Source of the DNA: a bacterium
Lineage (GTDB): Bacteria; Bacillota; Bacilli; Lactobacillales; Streptococcaceae
NCBI GenBank assembly: GCA_905221205.1
Contig: CAJNCG010000002.1
Span: forward strand, 62,001-126,000
Direction: 5' to 3'
DNA: 64,000 nt
This document shows, in pieces, positions 31,081-40,200 of this stretch (positions within the stretch are counted from its first letter, which is position 1; each line of letters opens with the position of its first letter). A program made the translations under genes and the position numbers. The notes under the pieces were generated by a model. That model did not search any database. It had not been told where the DNA came from and saw nothing but the letters and a program-made list of their open reading frames with translations.

Positions 31081-31127
31081 TATAATTTGAAGAAAAAAGA
31101 GTTGTGTTTTCAAAAATAGATTCAGGC

Positions 31128-31169
31128 ACTGGGCAACTTATGATGGTAATATCAAGGAATTTCAATAGA
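31128..31169 (+). pseudogene. dltD 3'-end relic (right flank of the insertion)
   Basis: It reads in frame HWATYDGNIKEFQ-stop against DWATYDGDVKEFQ-stop at the end of dltD, with 38 of 42 bases identical and mostly conservative changes. It is the last remnant of a second dltD allele and lies just before the adcR promoter. Confidence 0.88.
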
Positions 31170-31180
31170 TAATAGTATGG

Positions 31181-31231
31181 AAGAGTTCAAGAATGAAACC
31201 AGTTTTCACGTTTTTTCTTGACTCTTTTTTT
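31181..31231 (+). terminator. Terminator downstream of the dltD relic
   Basis: AAGAGTTCAAGAA pairs with TTCTTGACTCTT and is followed by T6. Its 3' arm contains the TTGACT used as the adcR -35 box, so terminator and promoter share sequence. It was probably the original dlt terminator. Confidence 0.75.
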
Positions 31232-31256
31232 GGTTGTGATATAATTAACCAGTAAA
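31218..31256 (+). promoter_or_regulatory. adcRCBA promoter with AdcR operator
   Basis: TTGACT (31218-31223), a 16-base spacer and TATAAT (31240-31245). TTAACCAGTAAA at 31245-31256 matches the AdcR box TTAACYRGTTAA at 11 of 12 positions and begins at the last base of the -10, so zinc-loaded AdcR would block its own promoter. Confidence 0.85.
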
Positions 31257-31319
31257 TAAAATTTCAAAGAATAGTATTTTTCTCTTAAAAAGAGAAGTCC
31301 AAAAGGAAAGGAGTCAGAT

Positions 31320-31760
31320 ATGAGACAGCTAGCGAAGGATATCGATGCCTTTTTGAATGAGGTGATTTTGCAGGCGGAAAACCAACATGAAATCCTAATA
31401 GGTCATTGTACTAGCGAGGTAGCTCTGACCAATACTCAGGAGCATATCCTCATGCTTTTGTCAGAGGAATCTTTAACAAATTCAGAGTTGGCTCGTCGTC
31501 TCAATGTCAGTCAGGCGGCAGTTACCAAGGCCATTAAGTCTTTGGTCAAGGAAGGAATGTTGGAAACGTCTAAAGATCCTAAGGATGCGCGTGTGATTTT
31601 TTATCAGTTGACTGACTTGGCTCGTCCAATTGCTGAGGAACACCATCATCACCATGAGCATACGCTTTTAACCTATGAACAAGTGGCGACTCAGTTTACT
31701 CCAAATGAACAAAAAGTGATTCAGCGGTTTTTGACTGCTTTAGTAGGAGAAATCAAATAA
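31320..31760 (+). CDS. adcR: AdcR, zinc-responsive MarR-family repressor
   Basis: The 146-aa protein has a winged helix (about residues 50-95, [23 protein letters not shown] segment) and keeps the zinc ligands known for pneumococcal AdcR: E24, C30, E41, H42, E107, H108 and H112. The His cluster at 108-112 is intact. With zinc it represses the adc operon and other zinc-uptake genes. AAAGGAG precedes the ATG and an operator lies in its promoter. The TAATG junction couples it to adcC. Confidence 0.96.
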   Translation: MRQLAKDIDAFLNEVILQAENQHEILIGHCTSEVALTNTQEHILMLLSEESLTNSELARRLNVSQAAVTKAIKSLVKEGMLETSKDPKDARVIFYQLTDLARPIAEEHHHHHEHTLLTYEQVATQFTPNEQKVIQRFLTALVGEIK

Positions 31761-32464
31761 TGAGATATATTACAGTAGAGGATTTATCCTTCTATTATGA
31801 TAAGGAGCCAGTTCTCGAGCATATCAATTATAGTGTTGATAGTGGGGAATTTGTTACCTTGACGGGGGAAAATGGGGCGGCTAAGACGACACTGATTAAG
31901 GCCAGTCTTGGAATCCTCCAACCACGCATTGGTAAGGTGACTATTTCAAAGACAAATACTCAGGGTAAGAAATTGAGAATAGCTTACCTTCCTCAACAGA
32001 TTGCCAGTTTTAATGCAGGTTTTCCAAGTACGGTTTATGAGTTTGTCAAGTCGGGCCGCTATCCGCGAAAGGGTTGGTTCCGTCGTTTGAATGCTCATGA
32101 TGAGGAGCATATCAAGGCCAGTCTAGACTCAGTGGGCATGTGGGAACACCGAGACAAACGTTTGGGTTCTCTTTCTGGAGGACAAAAGCAGCGAGCGGTG
32201 ATTGCGCGTATGTTTGCTTCTGACCCTGATGTGTTTATCCTAGATGAGCCGACAACGGGGATGGATGCAGGAAGTAAAAATGAATTTTACGAACTCATGC
32301 ACCACAGCGCCCATCATCATGGCAAGGCTGTTTTGATGATTACCCATGACCCTGAAGAAGTTAAGGATTATGCGGACCGCAATATTCATCTAGTCCGTAA
32401 CCAAGACTCGCCATGGCGTTGTTTCAACGTTCATGAGAATGACCAGGAGGTGGGCCATGCTTAG
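31760..32464 (+). CDS. adcC: AdcC, zinc ABC importer ATPase
   Basis: The 234-aa ATPase of the zinc/manganese-type importer has the signature [15 protein letters not shown] and Walker B VFILDEP. Walker A reads GENGAAKTT, with Ala in place of the usual Gly before the catalytic Lys, a departure from GXXXXGK(S/T). I believe the same residue occurs in other streptococcal AdcC proteins, but could not check. A His-rich patch ([10 protein letters not shown]) lies near residue 190. It overlaps adcR by one base and adcB by 8. Confidence 0.95.
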   Translation: MRYITVEDLSFYYDKEPVLEHINYSVDSGEFVTLTGENGAAKTTLIKASLGILQPRIGKVTISKTNTQGKKLRIAYLPQQIASFNAGFPSTVYEFVKSGRYPRKGWFRRLNAHDEEHIKASLDSVGMWEHRDKRLGSLSGGQKQRAVIARMFASDPDVFILDEPTTGMDAGSKNEFYELMHHSAHHHGKAVLMITHDPEEVKDYADRNIHLVRNQDSPWRCFNVHENDQEVGHA

Positions 32465-33263
32465 TTTATTATCTTATGACTTTATGCAACGTGCCTTTCT
32501 GGCTGTTATTGCTATGAGTCTTTTCTCGCCGGTATTAGGAACTTTTCTTATCTTGCGTCGTCAGAGTTTGATGAGCGATACCCTCAGTCACGTCTCACTT
32601 TCAGGTGTAGCCTTTGGTCTGGTCCTAGGGATTTCTCCGACTGTTTCTACGATTGCCATTGTCTTGATTGCGGCGGTCTTTTTGGAGTATCTCCGTACGG
32701 TTTACAAGAGCTTTATGGAAATCGGGACAGCTATCCTCATGTCTACAGGTTTAGCTGTTTCTCTAATTGTTATGAGCAAGGGTAAAAGCTCGAGTTCTAT
32801 GAGTTTGGACCAGTATCTTTTTGGTTCGATTGTGACTATCAGCGAAGAGCAGGTCATTTCCCTCTTTGTCATTGCGGCGGTTGTGTTGATTTTGACTTTC
32901 CTCTTCCTTCGTCCGATGTATATCTTGACCTTTGATGAGGATACGGCTTTTGTGGATGGCTTGCCAGTTCGTACCATGTCTATTCTTTTTAACATGGTGA
33001 CAGGGGTGGCTATTGCCCTTATGATTCCTGCTGCAGGAGCTCTTTTGGTGTCGACCATTATGGTCTTGCCAGCCAGTATTGCCCTGCGTCTGGGGAAAAA
33101 CTTTAAATCGGTTATGCTACTTGCTAGTGCGATTGGCTTTTTGGGAATGGTGGCAGGACTTTACATTTCCTACTATGCAGAAACACCTGCAAGTGCAAGT
33201 ATTACCATTATTTTTGTAACTGTCTTTTTACTCATCAGTTTAGTAAGACGTTTTATCAAATAG
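32457..33263 (+). CDS. adcB: AdcB, zinc ABC importer permease
   Basis: The 268-aa ABC-3 family membrane protein has seven to nine hydrophobic segments and starts [15 protein letters not shown] used the ATG at 32457 with AGGAGG upstream rather than the longer frame inside adcC. It forms the channel for zinc delivered by AdcA. Confidence 0.95.
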   Translation: MLSLLSYDFMQRAFLAVIAMSLFSPVLGTFLILRRQSLMSDTLSHVSLSGVAFGLVLGISPTVSTIAIVLIAAVFLEYLRTVYKSFMEIGTAILMSTGLAVSLIVMSKGKSSSSMSLDQYLFGSIVTISEEQVISLFVIAAVVLILTFLFLRPMYILTFDEDTAFVDGLPVRTMSILFNMVTGVAIALMIPAAGALLVSTIMVLPASIALRLGKNFKSVMLLASAIGFLGMVAGLYISYYAETPASASITIIFVTVFLLISLVRRFIK

Positions 33264-33272
33264 GAGACTAAC

Positions 33273-34778
33273 GTGAAAAAAATTAGCTTATTGTTCGCCA
33301 GTCTATGTGCCTTGTTTTTAGTGGCTTGTTCCAATCAAAAACAGGTAGATGGGAAATTAAATATCGTGACAACCTTTTACCCTGTCTATGAATTTACCAA
33401 GCAAGTCGCAGGAGATACTGCTAATGTAGAACTCCTCATCGGTGCTGGTACAGAACCCCATGAATACGAACCTTCTGCCAAGGCAGTTGCTAAAATCCAA
33501 GACGCAGATACCTTCGTTTATGAAAATGAAAACATGGAAACATGGGTACCTAAATTGCTAGATACTTTGGATAAGAAAAAGGTGAAGACTATCAAGGCGA
33601 CAGGTGATATGTTGCTCTTGCCAGGTGGCGAGGAAGAAGAGGGTGACCATGACCATGGAGAAGAAGGTCATCACCATGAGTATGATCCCCATGTTTGGTT
33701 GTCACCAGTCCGTGCCATCAAACTTGTAGAGCACATCCGTGATAGCTTGTCAGCAGATTATCCTGATAAAAAAGAGACCTTTGAAAAGAATGCTGCTGCC
33801 TATATCGAAAAATTGCAAGCCCTGGATAAGGCTTATGCAGAAGGCTTGTCTCAAGCTAAACAAAAGAGCTTTGTGACTCAACACGCAGCCTTTAACTACC
33901 TTGCCTTGGACTATGGACTCAAACAAGTCGCAATCTCAGGTCTCTCTCCAGATGCAGAGCCATCAGCTGCACGTCTGGCAGAATTGACAGAGTACGTCAA
34001 GAAAAATAAAATCGCCTATATCTACTTTGAAGAAAATGCTTCACAAGCTCTTGCTAACACACTTTCAAAAGAAGCAGGTGTCAAAACAGATGTCCTTAAT
34101 CCTTTAGAAAGTCTGACAGAAGAGGACACCAAGGCTGGAGAAAATTATATCTCTATCATGGAGAAAAATCTCAAGGCTTTGAAACAAACAACAGACCAAG
34201 AAGGTCCAGCAATCGAGCCTGAAAAGGCAGAGGATACCAAGACAGTTCAAAATGGTTACTTTGAGGATGCAGCTGTTAAGGACCGCACCTTGAGTGACTA
34301 TGCAGGTAACTGGCAATCAGTTTATCCTTTCCTTGAAGATGGTACGTTTGATCAAGTCTTTGACTACAAGTCTAAGTTGACTGGTAAGATGACCCAAGCT
34401 GAGTACAAGGCCTACTATACAAAAGGCTACCAGACAGATGTCACTAAGATCAATATCACTGATAACACTATGGAATTTGTTCAAGGTGGACAAAGCAAGA
34501 AATTCACCTACAAGTATGTTGGTAAGAAAATCTTGACCTATAAGAAAGGCAATCGTGGTGTGCGCTTCCTCTTTGAAGCCACAGATGCTGATGCTGGACA
34601 ATTCAAGTATGTCCAGTTTAGTGACCACAATATCGCCCCAGTTAAAGCAGAACATTTCCATATCTTCTTTGGAGGCACAAGCCAAGAAGCCCTCTTTGAA
34701 GAGATGGACAACTGGCCAACCTACTACCCAGATAATCTATCTGGCCAAGAAATCGCCCAAGAAATGTTGGCGCATTGA
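33273..34778 (+). CDS. adcA: AdcA, zinc-binding lipoprotein with C-terminal ZinT domain
   Basis: The lipobox VACS near residue 20 anchors it. Residues ~25-310 are a ZnuA-type cluster A-I binding domain with an acidic His loop (GDHDHGEEGHHHEYDPHVW, ~125-145). Residues ~325-500 are a ZinT domain (YFEDAAVKDRTLSDYAGNWQSVYPFL...KAEHFHIFFGG). This two-domain layout is typical of streptococcal AdcA. The GTG start with AGGAGA upstream is 9 bases after adcB. It captures zinc outside the cell for AdcBC. Confidence 0.96.
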   Translation: MKKISLLFASLCALFLVACSNQKQVDGKLNIVTTFYPVYEFTKQVAGDTANVELLIGAGTEPHEYEPSAKAVAKIQDADTFVYENENMETWVPKLLDTLDKKKVKTIKATGDMLLLPGGEEEEGDHDHGEEGHHHEYDPHVWLSPVRAIKLVEHIRDSLSADYPDKKETFEKNAAAYIEKLQALDKAYAEGLSQAKQKSFVTQHAAFNYLALDYGLKQVAISGLSPDAEPSAARLAELTEYVKKNKIAYIYFEENASQALANTLSKEAGVKTDVLNPLESLTEEDTKAGENYISIMEKNLKALKQTTDQEGPAIEPEKAEDTKTVQNGYFEDAAVKDRTLSDYAGNWQSVYPFLEDGTFDQVFDYKSKLTGKMTQAEYKAYYTKGYQTDVTKINITDNTMEFVQGGQSKKFTYKYVGKKILTYKKGNRGVRFLFEATDADAGQFKYVQFSDHNIAPVKAEHFHIFFGGTSQEALFEEMDNWPTYYPDNLSGQEIAQEMLAH

Positions 34779-34783
34779 TGAGA

Positions 34784-34817
34784 AACCGACTAGTTCATAA
34801 GAGCTGGTCGGTTTTTT
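34784..34817 (+). terminator. Terminator of the adc operon
   Basis: AACCGAC-AG-TC, loop, GA-CT-GTCGGTT plus T6. Confidence 0.85.
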
Positions 34818-34893
34818 GGTACTAGATAGCTAGCTTCATTATGGACCTTTCAGAACTTTAAAAAATAAATAAAACTCTTGAAATATCGGGGAT

Positions 34894-34962
34894 AGGTAAA
34901 AAGTCTTTAAAATCAGAAAACGTATAGTATCAGATGTATAAAATTTTGATGTTATATCAATC
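34894..34962 (+). repeat. Truncated third copy (C) of the ~120-bp repeat
   Basis: GGTAAAAAGTCTT, AGAAAACGTATAGTATCAG and TTGATGTTAT follow copy B closely for about 65 bases, then the match ends. It shows the clearest left terminus, GGTAAAAAGTC, which mirrors the GGTAAAAACTC end of copy B. Confidence 0.6.
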
Positions 34963-34964
34963 AT

Positions 34965-35018
34965 AAAAGTGGATAGGAAAGTTTTCTGATTATCAGAATT
35001 CCTTCCTATCCACTTTTT
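34965..35018. terminator. Bidirectional terminator before the acid phosphatase gene
   Basis: AAAAGTGGATAGGAA and TTCCTATCCACTTTTT form a 15-16 bp stem. Of the 287-base gap between adcA and the phosphatase gene, the rest holds only the adc terminator and repeat copy C. Confidence 0.85.
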
Positions 35019-35065
35019 GAAGATTGTAAGTTAGCCTTAGTTTATATAGAATCAGCTTATTTGTT

Positions 35066-35923
35066 TTATTTATCAAAACCTTGTAAGGCTTTTTGGCGTT
35101 CTTCTACTTGACCTTTAGCATCTAGTTTATTACCAGCGTATACAGCTGATTCCCATGATCCGTACATTGGATTTGGGAAGATGATGAATTTTTCACCGAA
35201 TTCTTTTTGCAATTCTTCAAGTTGTTTATCACGGTCAGATTCAGAAGTCTTAGAAAAATCTGCAAAGTCTACAAGGTTATCACCAAACAATAAGATAAGA
35301 TTTGTTTTTTCTTGAACTTTTTGGCGACGACCCTCTTTGGATTTTACACCGCTTTCTAAGAACATGAGATGATCACGTCCTTGAACAGGAATTCCTTCGC
35401 TTTCAAGATTTTTAATGGTAGCATCTACTTGATTATCTGAGCGGTCAGAAATATAGTAGATTTGGACACCGTTTTGATCAGCAAACTGAAGAAAATCCTT
35501 GGCACCTGGGACAGCTTTTGCTGAAGCTTTTTGAACCCAAACATCCCAATTTTCAGGTGTGAATGCTGTACCATCTTTGACATTTTGTACTTGATAAGGG
35601 CTATTATCTAGGACAGTTTCATCCAAGTCTAAAACGATAGAGTAAGGTTTGTCTGATTCTGTTTTGAGCAATTCCTTTAGGTGATTTGTTGCAACGTTAT
35701 AACCCTGTATGTATAAAGCTTTAGTTTCAGCTGATTTTTGGTACCAAAGAGTTGACATAGTGTTTTCTCTTGACCGTAGTTGGTCATATGTCATTGTAAT
35801 TTGATTATCAGATGAGCTGTTATTACTTGTCTGTGTTTCTGTAGACTTTGTTGCACAACTAGCCAATAAGACGACAGAAGCAAGTGCAGAAAGGATTGTA
35901 ACAGTAGTTTTTGCTGTTTTCAT
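35066..35923 (-). CDS. HAD-family lipoprotein acid phosphatase (class C, e(P4)-like)
   Basis: The 285-aa protein begins MKTAKTTVTILSALASVVLLASC, a lipoprotein signal with Cys near residue 23. The HAD motif I is VLDLDETVLDNS (DXDXTXXDN), motif II sits in YYISDRS and motif IV in LLFGDNLVDFAD, so the catalytic acids are present. It would release phosphate or nucleosides from organic phosphates at the cell surface. I chose the ATG at 35923, which has AGGAG upstream, over one nine codons earlier. Monocistronic. Confidence 0.9.
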   Translation of the reverse strand: MKTAKTTVTILSALASVVLLASCATKSTETQTSNNSSSDNQITMTYDQLRSRENTMSTLWYQKSAETKALYIQGYNVATNHLKELLKTESDKPYSIVLDLDETVLDNSPYQVQNVKDGTAFTPENWDVWVQKASAKAVPGAKDFLQFADQNGVQIYYISDRSDNQVDATIKNLESEGIPVQGRDHLMFLESGVKSKEGRRQKVQEKTNLILLFGDNLVDFADFSKTSESDRDKQLEELQKEFGEKFIIFPNPMYGSWESAVYAGNKLDAKGQVEERQKALQGFDK

Positions 35924-36197
35924 GAAATATCTCCTATTCATTAATTTCAATCACTAGTATAGCACGAGGGAAAAGTTAAGGCAAGTTATTCCCTGACTAT
36001 GGATGAAGATTCTATAGAAGTTAATGTAATGAAAAAAGCGATTGCATTTTATAAAGAGTTGTTTTAGTTAGGTATTAGACGACAATGTGACAATTCACCT
36101 CTAATTATTGACATTTCAGGAAAAATCGCACTAAAAACTGCACAGCCTTCTTTAAATGTGCTATAATACAGGAAAAATAATGATGGAGGTCACGATA

Positions 36198-37097
36198 ATG
36201 GCAACATTTTTGATGATTTTTGTGGTGATTTGTGTGCTCCTATTGGTGATAGTCACACTGAGTACAGTTTATGTGGTTCGTCAGCAGTCGGTGGCGATTA
36301 TTGAACGCTTTGGGAAATACCAAAAGGTTGCCAATAGCGGTATTCATATTCGCTTGCCTTTTGGGATTGATTCGATTGCAGCACGAATCCAGTTGCGCTT
36401 GTTGCAAAGCGATATTGTGGTTGAGACTAAGACCAAGGACAATGTGTTTGTTATGATGAATGTAGCGACTCAGTACCGTGTCAATGAGCAGAGCGTGACA
36501 GATGCCTACTATAAACTCATGCGTCCAGAATCTCAGATTAAATCTTATATCGAAGACGCCCTTCGCTCTTCTGTTCCAAAATTAACCTTGGATGAATTGT
36601 TTGAGAAAAAAGATGAGATTGCCCTTGAAGTTCAACACCAAGTAGCAGAAGAAATGACTACTTACGGCTACATTATTGTGAAAACCTTGATTACCAAGGT
36701 CGAACCGGATGCAGAAGTTAAGCAATCCATGAATGAAATCAATGCGGCGCAACGCAAGCGGGTCGCAGCGCAAGAATTGGCGGAAGCCGATAAGATTAAA
36801 ATCGTCACTGCAGCTGAAGCCGAAGCAGAAAAAGACCGCCTCCATGGTGTGGGGATTGCCCAACAACGTAAGGCGATTGTAGATGGATTGGCAGAGTCTA
36901 TCACAGAACTCAAGGAAGCCAATGTTGGCATGACAGAAGAACAAATCATGTCCATCCTCTTGACCAACCAGTATTTGGATACCTTGAATACCTTTGCCTC
37001 TAAAGGAAATCAAACGATCTTTTTACCAAATACACCAAATGGTGTGGATGATATTCGTACACAAATCTTGTCAGCACTCCGTGCTGAGAAGAAATAA
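36198..37097 (+). CDS. SPFH / band 7 membrane protein
   Basis: The 299-aa protein has an N-terminal membrane helix (about 2-24), then a band 7 domain (RQQSVAIIERFGKYQKVANSGIHIRLPF...). A heptad-rich Ala/Glu/Lys coiled coil follows (about 185-240, AAQRKRVAAQELAEADKIK). It belongs to the stomatin/HflK-type scaffold group that organises membrane microdomains. The ATG at 36198 has GGAGG upstream, better than the start 14 codons earlier. TGCTATAAT at 36159-36167 is a likely extended -10. The partner, often an NfeD-type protein, is not adjacent. Confidence 0.88.
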   Translation: MATFLMIFVVICVLLLVIVTLSTVYVVRQQSVAIIERFGKYQKVANSGIHIRLPFGIDSIAARIQLRLLQSDIVVETKTKDNVFVMMNVATQYRVNEQSVTDAYYKLMRPESQIKSYIEDALRSSVPKLTLDELFEKKDEIALEVQHQVAEEMTTYGYIIVKTLITKVEPDAEVKQSMNEINAAQRKRVAAQELAEADKIKIVTAAEAEAEKDRLHGVGIAQQRKAIVDGLAESITELKEANVGMTEEQIMSILLTNQYLDTLNTFASKGNQTIFLPNTPNGVDDIRTQILSALRAEKK

Positions 37098-37104
37098 TAG
37101 ACTA

Positions 37105-37129
37105 AAGAGCTTGGCAACAGGCTCTTTTT
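37105..37129 (+). terminator. Short terminator after the SPFH gene
   Basis: AAGAGC, loop, GCTCTT plus TTT. Confidence 0.65.
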
Positions 37130-37216
37130 GCATTACCCTTGTAGCTTTGAGAACTAAATCCTCCTCCACAAATTATAGAATCTTTTCTGAGTATTTAGGG
37201 AGTGATGTAGGAAATC

Positions 37217-37245
37217 TTGAAAGCGCTTTTGTTTTGTGCTATAGT
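37217..37245 (+). promoter_or_regulatory. Glycan-operon promoter with cre overlapping the -35
   Basis: TTGAAA (37217-37222), a 17-base spacer and TATAGT (37240-37245) with TGC extended -10. TGAAAGCGCTTTTG (37218-37231) is a cre with 12 of 14 matches to the palindromic form, covering the -35. CcpA repression of the GH2/GH29 genes is expected. Confidence 0.85.
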
Positions 37246-37280
37246 CAAGTCAATAGACTTGTTTAACGAGGAATGCTTGC

Positions 37281-40200
37281 ATGAGAAGAGAAGAAGTTTT
37301 ACGAAATCACTGGTATTTTAGCCAGGAGGTGGGAAAAGAAGAGGCCTTGGCATCGGATTTTCAGAGGGAAAATTGGCAGGCGATTCAAGTGCCACATGAC
37401 TGGAGTATTTACAATGATTTTGACCATTATTCGCCAGCGCAAAATGAGGGTGGTCAGTTAAACGGGGGTCAGGCCTGGTACCGGACGCAGTTCTACTTGG
37501 AAGAAGATGCCAGTCTTGTTTCAGTGCGTTTGCTCTTTGATGGAGTTTACATGAATGCTCAAGTCTATATCAACGGGCAAGTGCTGGGCTATTATCCCAA
37601 TGGCTATACACCCTTTTCTTATGATATCACGCCTTATCTGAGAAACGATGGGACTGCCAACCAGCTTGCGGTTTTTGTGGAAAATCAGCAACCTAGCAGT
37701 CGTTGGTATTCGGGTAGCGGTATTTACCGAGAAGTAAAATTGTTGATTACAGATGCGGTTCATCTGGATTTGTATGGGATTACGATAGTAAGTCCCAAGC
37801 TCAAGGAACAAAGGCAATCTTGGGTGGAAACCCAGCTTGAAAGCAAGGTTTCAAATGATGGGCCTCAGTACGTGTCAGTGCATTTGGAACAGAGTATCTG
37901 GTATGAAGAGCAGCAACTGTCAGATTGGCAGGTGACAGACTCTGTAGTGATTGAGTCTGGGGACAAACATTCTTTCCAACAAGCAATATCAATTTTTCAC
38001 CCCTTGCTTTGGGATATTGACCATCCCCACCTTTACCAATTGAAGACTCGTCTTTATAAAAATGGCGTCTTGGTTGATGAAGAAGTGGAGACCTTTGGTT
38101 ACCGCTATATGGATTGGCAAGCGGATAAGGGCTTCTTTCTAAATGGTCGTTGGGTGAAGATTCATGGGGTTTGTCTCCACCATGACTATGGAGCGCTGGG
38201 AGCTGTGGAAAACAAGTCAGCTGCTGAGAGACGCTTGCGCCAGATGAAGGAAATGGGAGTTAATGCTATCCGAATCACCCATAATCCAGCTAGTAGTATT
38301 TTGCTGGATCTGGCTGCAAAAATGGGCCTACTCATCCAAGAAGAAGCCTTTGATACCTGGTATGGGGGGAAGAAAGAATATGACTATGGTCGCTTTTTTG
38401 AGGAAGAAGCGACTCATCCAGAAGCGAAAGCAGGCGATTTCTGGTCAGATTATGATTTGCGAACTATGATCGAGCGTGGCAAGAACAATCCAGCGATTTT
38501 TATGTGGTCCTTGGGAAATGAAGTCAGCGAAGCAAATGGAGATGCTCATTCATTGAAGACGATCAAACGCTTGATAGAAAGGGTTAAGGAGGTTGATAAT
38601 AGCCGTTTTGTGACCATGGGAATGGATCAGTTCCGCTTTGGAGATGGTTCTGGAGGTCATGAAAAGATTGCTGATTTGCTGGATGTGGTGGGTTTGAATT
38701 ACTCGGAAGATAATATTGACGCGATTCGCAAAAGACATCCCAAGTGGCGACTTTATGGGTCTGAAACCTCATCGGCTACACGGACGCGTGATAGCTATTT
38801 TCGCCCAGATAAGGAATGGGTTGGGAATAATCGTCGCGTGCGGAATTTTGAACAGTCGGATTATGGCAATGATCGGGTTCCTTGGGGGAAGACGGCGACG
38901 GCTGCTTGGATAGCAGATCGAAATCGGCTAGACTACGCAGGTCAGTTTATCTGGACAGGAGTGGACTATATCGGTGAGCCAACTCCTTGGCACAATCAAA
39001 ATGACACACCTGTCAAGAGTTCTTATTTTGGGCTTGTAGACACGGCAGGGATTCCTAAAAATGACTATTATCTCTATCAAAGTCAATGGGTGGATGCAGA
39101 TCAGCATCCCATGGTTCATATCCTACCTCATTGGAATTGGGAAATCCACAAGACTTATCAACAAGTTGTGGATAAGTATGGGGATATCCCGGTTCGAGTG
39201 TATTCAAATGCTGGTTCTGTAGAGCTATTTCTCAATGGAAAATCCCAAGGTAGGAAGACTTTTCAGGAAAAATGGACTTCAGACGGTAGAAAATATCAAG
39301 AGGGAGAAGGTTCTGGCCAACTCTATCTCGAATGGCGTTTGGCTTATCAACCAGGAGAATTGTCTGCTATGGCCTATGACCGTCAAGGTCAGATTGTGGC
39401 AGAAGATAGGGTGGTGACTGCAGGTAAGCCAGCCAAAATCGGGTTACATGCTGAGAGAACACAACTGGAGCCAGATGGGCAAGACCTCCTCTATCTCTAT
39501 TTTGATGTATTGGACAGGGATGGAAATTGGGTGCCGACTGCTTCCAATCAACTTCATTTTGAAATTGCAGGCCCTGCTCGCATTGTGGGTGTGGATAACG
39601 GCAGACAGGCCAGTCGTGAACGTTACCAGGCTCAGAAGAATGGCCGTTTTAAGAGGAAAGCCTTTCATGGCAGGGGTGTTGTTTTAGTTCAAAGCTTGGA
39701 TCAGGCAGGTCAAGTGAGAGTAAAAGCCAGTGCTAGAGGGCTAGAGCCAGCAAGTTTTGATTTTCTAGTCGGAGAAGCTTTGCCTTACCAGTTAGTGAAA
39801 AATAAGCGCTTGTTTGAGATTCGAGTGGACAAGCAAGATAGTTTACAAGAAGGGGATTCCCCAGCTATTGGACTTTATCCACAAACTGTGGATAACTCTG
39901 TGAACAAGGTGGGGAATAGTGAAGTGATTTGGGAGACGAGTGGTAGTGCTCATGCCATTATCAAGCAGGGGGTGCTTCATTGCTTGTCTGCAGGCGACTT
40001 ATCTATCCGCGCCATTTATCAAGGGAAAACCTATCAAACTCATTTGCAGGTTACAGAAAATACCTCGCTAGGGCAGGCAGTGTCTGTAAGACCGCTTCGC
40101 TTGTATACAGATAAGGGGACTTATCCACAGCTTCCGTCCTCGGTCTTAGTGGACTATGAGTCAGGTGGTGCAAAACGAGTCAAGGTTGTCTGGGAGGAAA

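Noticed and set aside
19607..31127. Integrase, transposase or plasmid genes that could explain the insertion
   Set aside because: Every sizeable frame is accounted for by glycan or adhesin genes; no recombinase was seen.
36582..37013. 143-aa minus-strand frame opposite the SPFH gene
   Set aside because: It is antisense to a conserved coding region with no start signals.
37217..37245. Read as a simple terminator or palindrome
   Set aside because: The palindrome lacks a T-tract and fits a cre over a good promoter instead.
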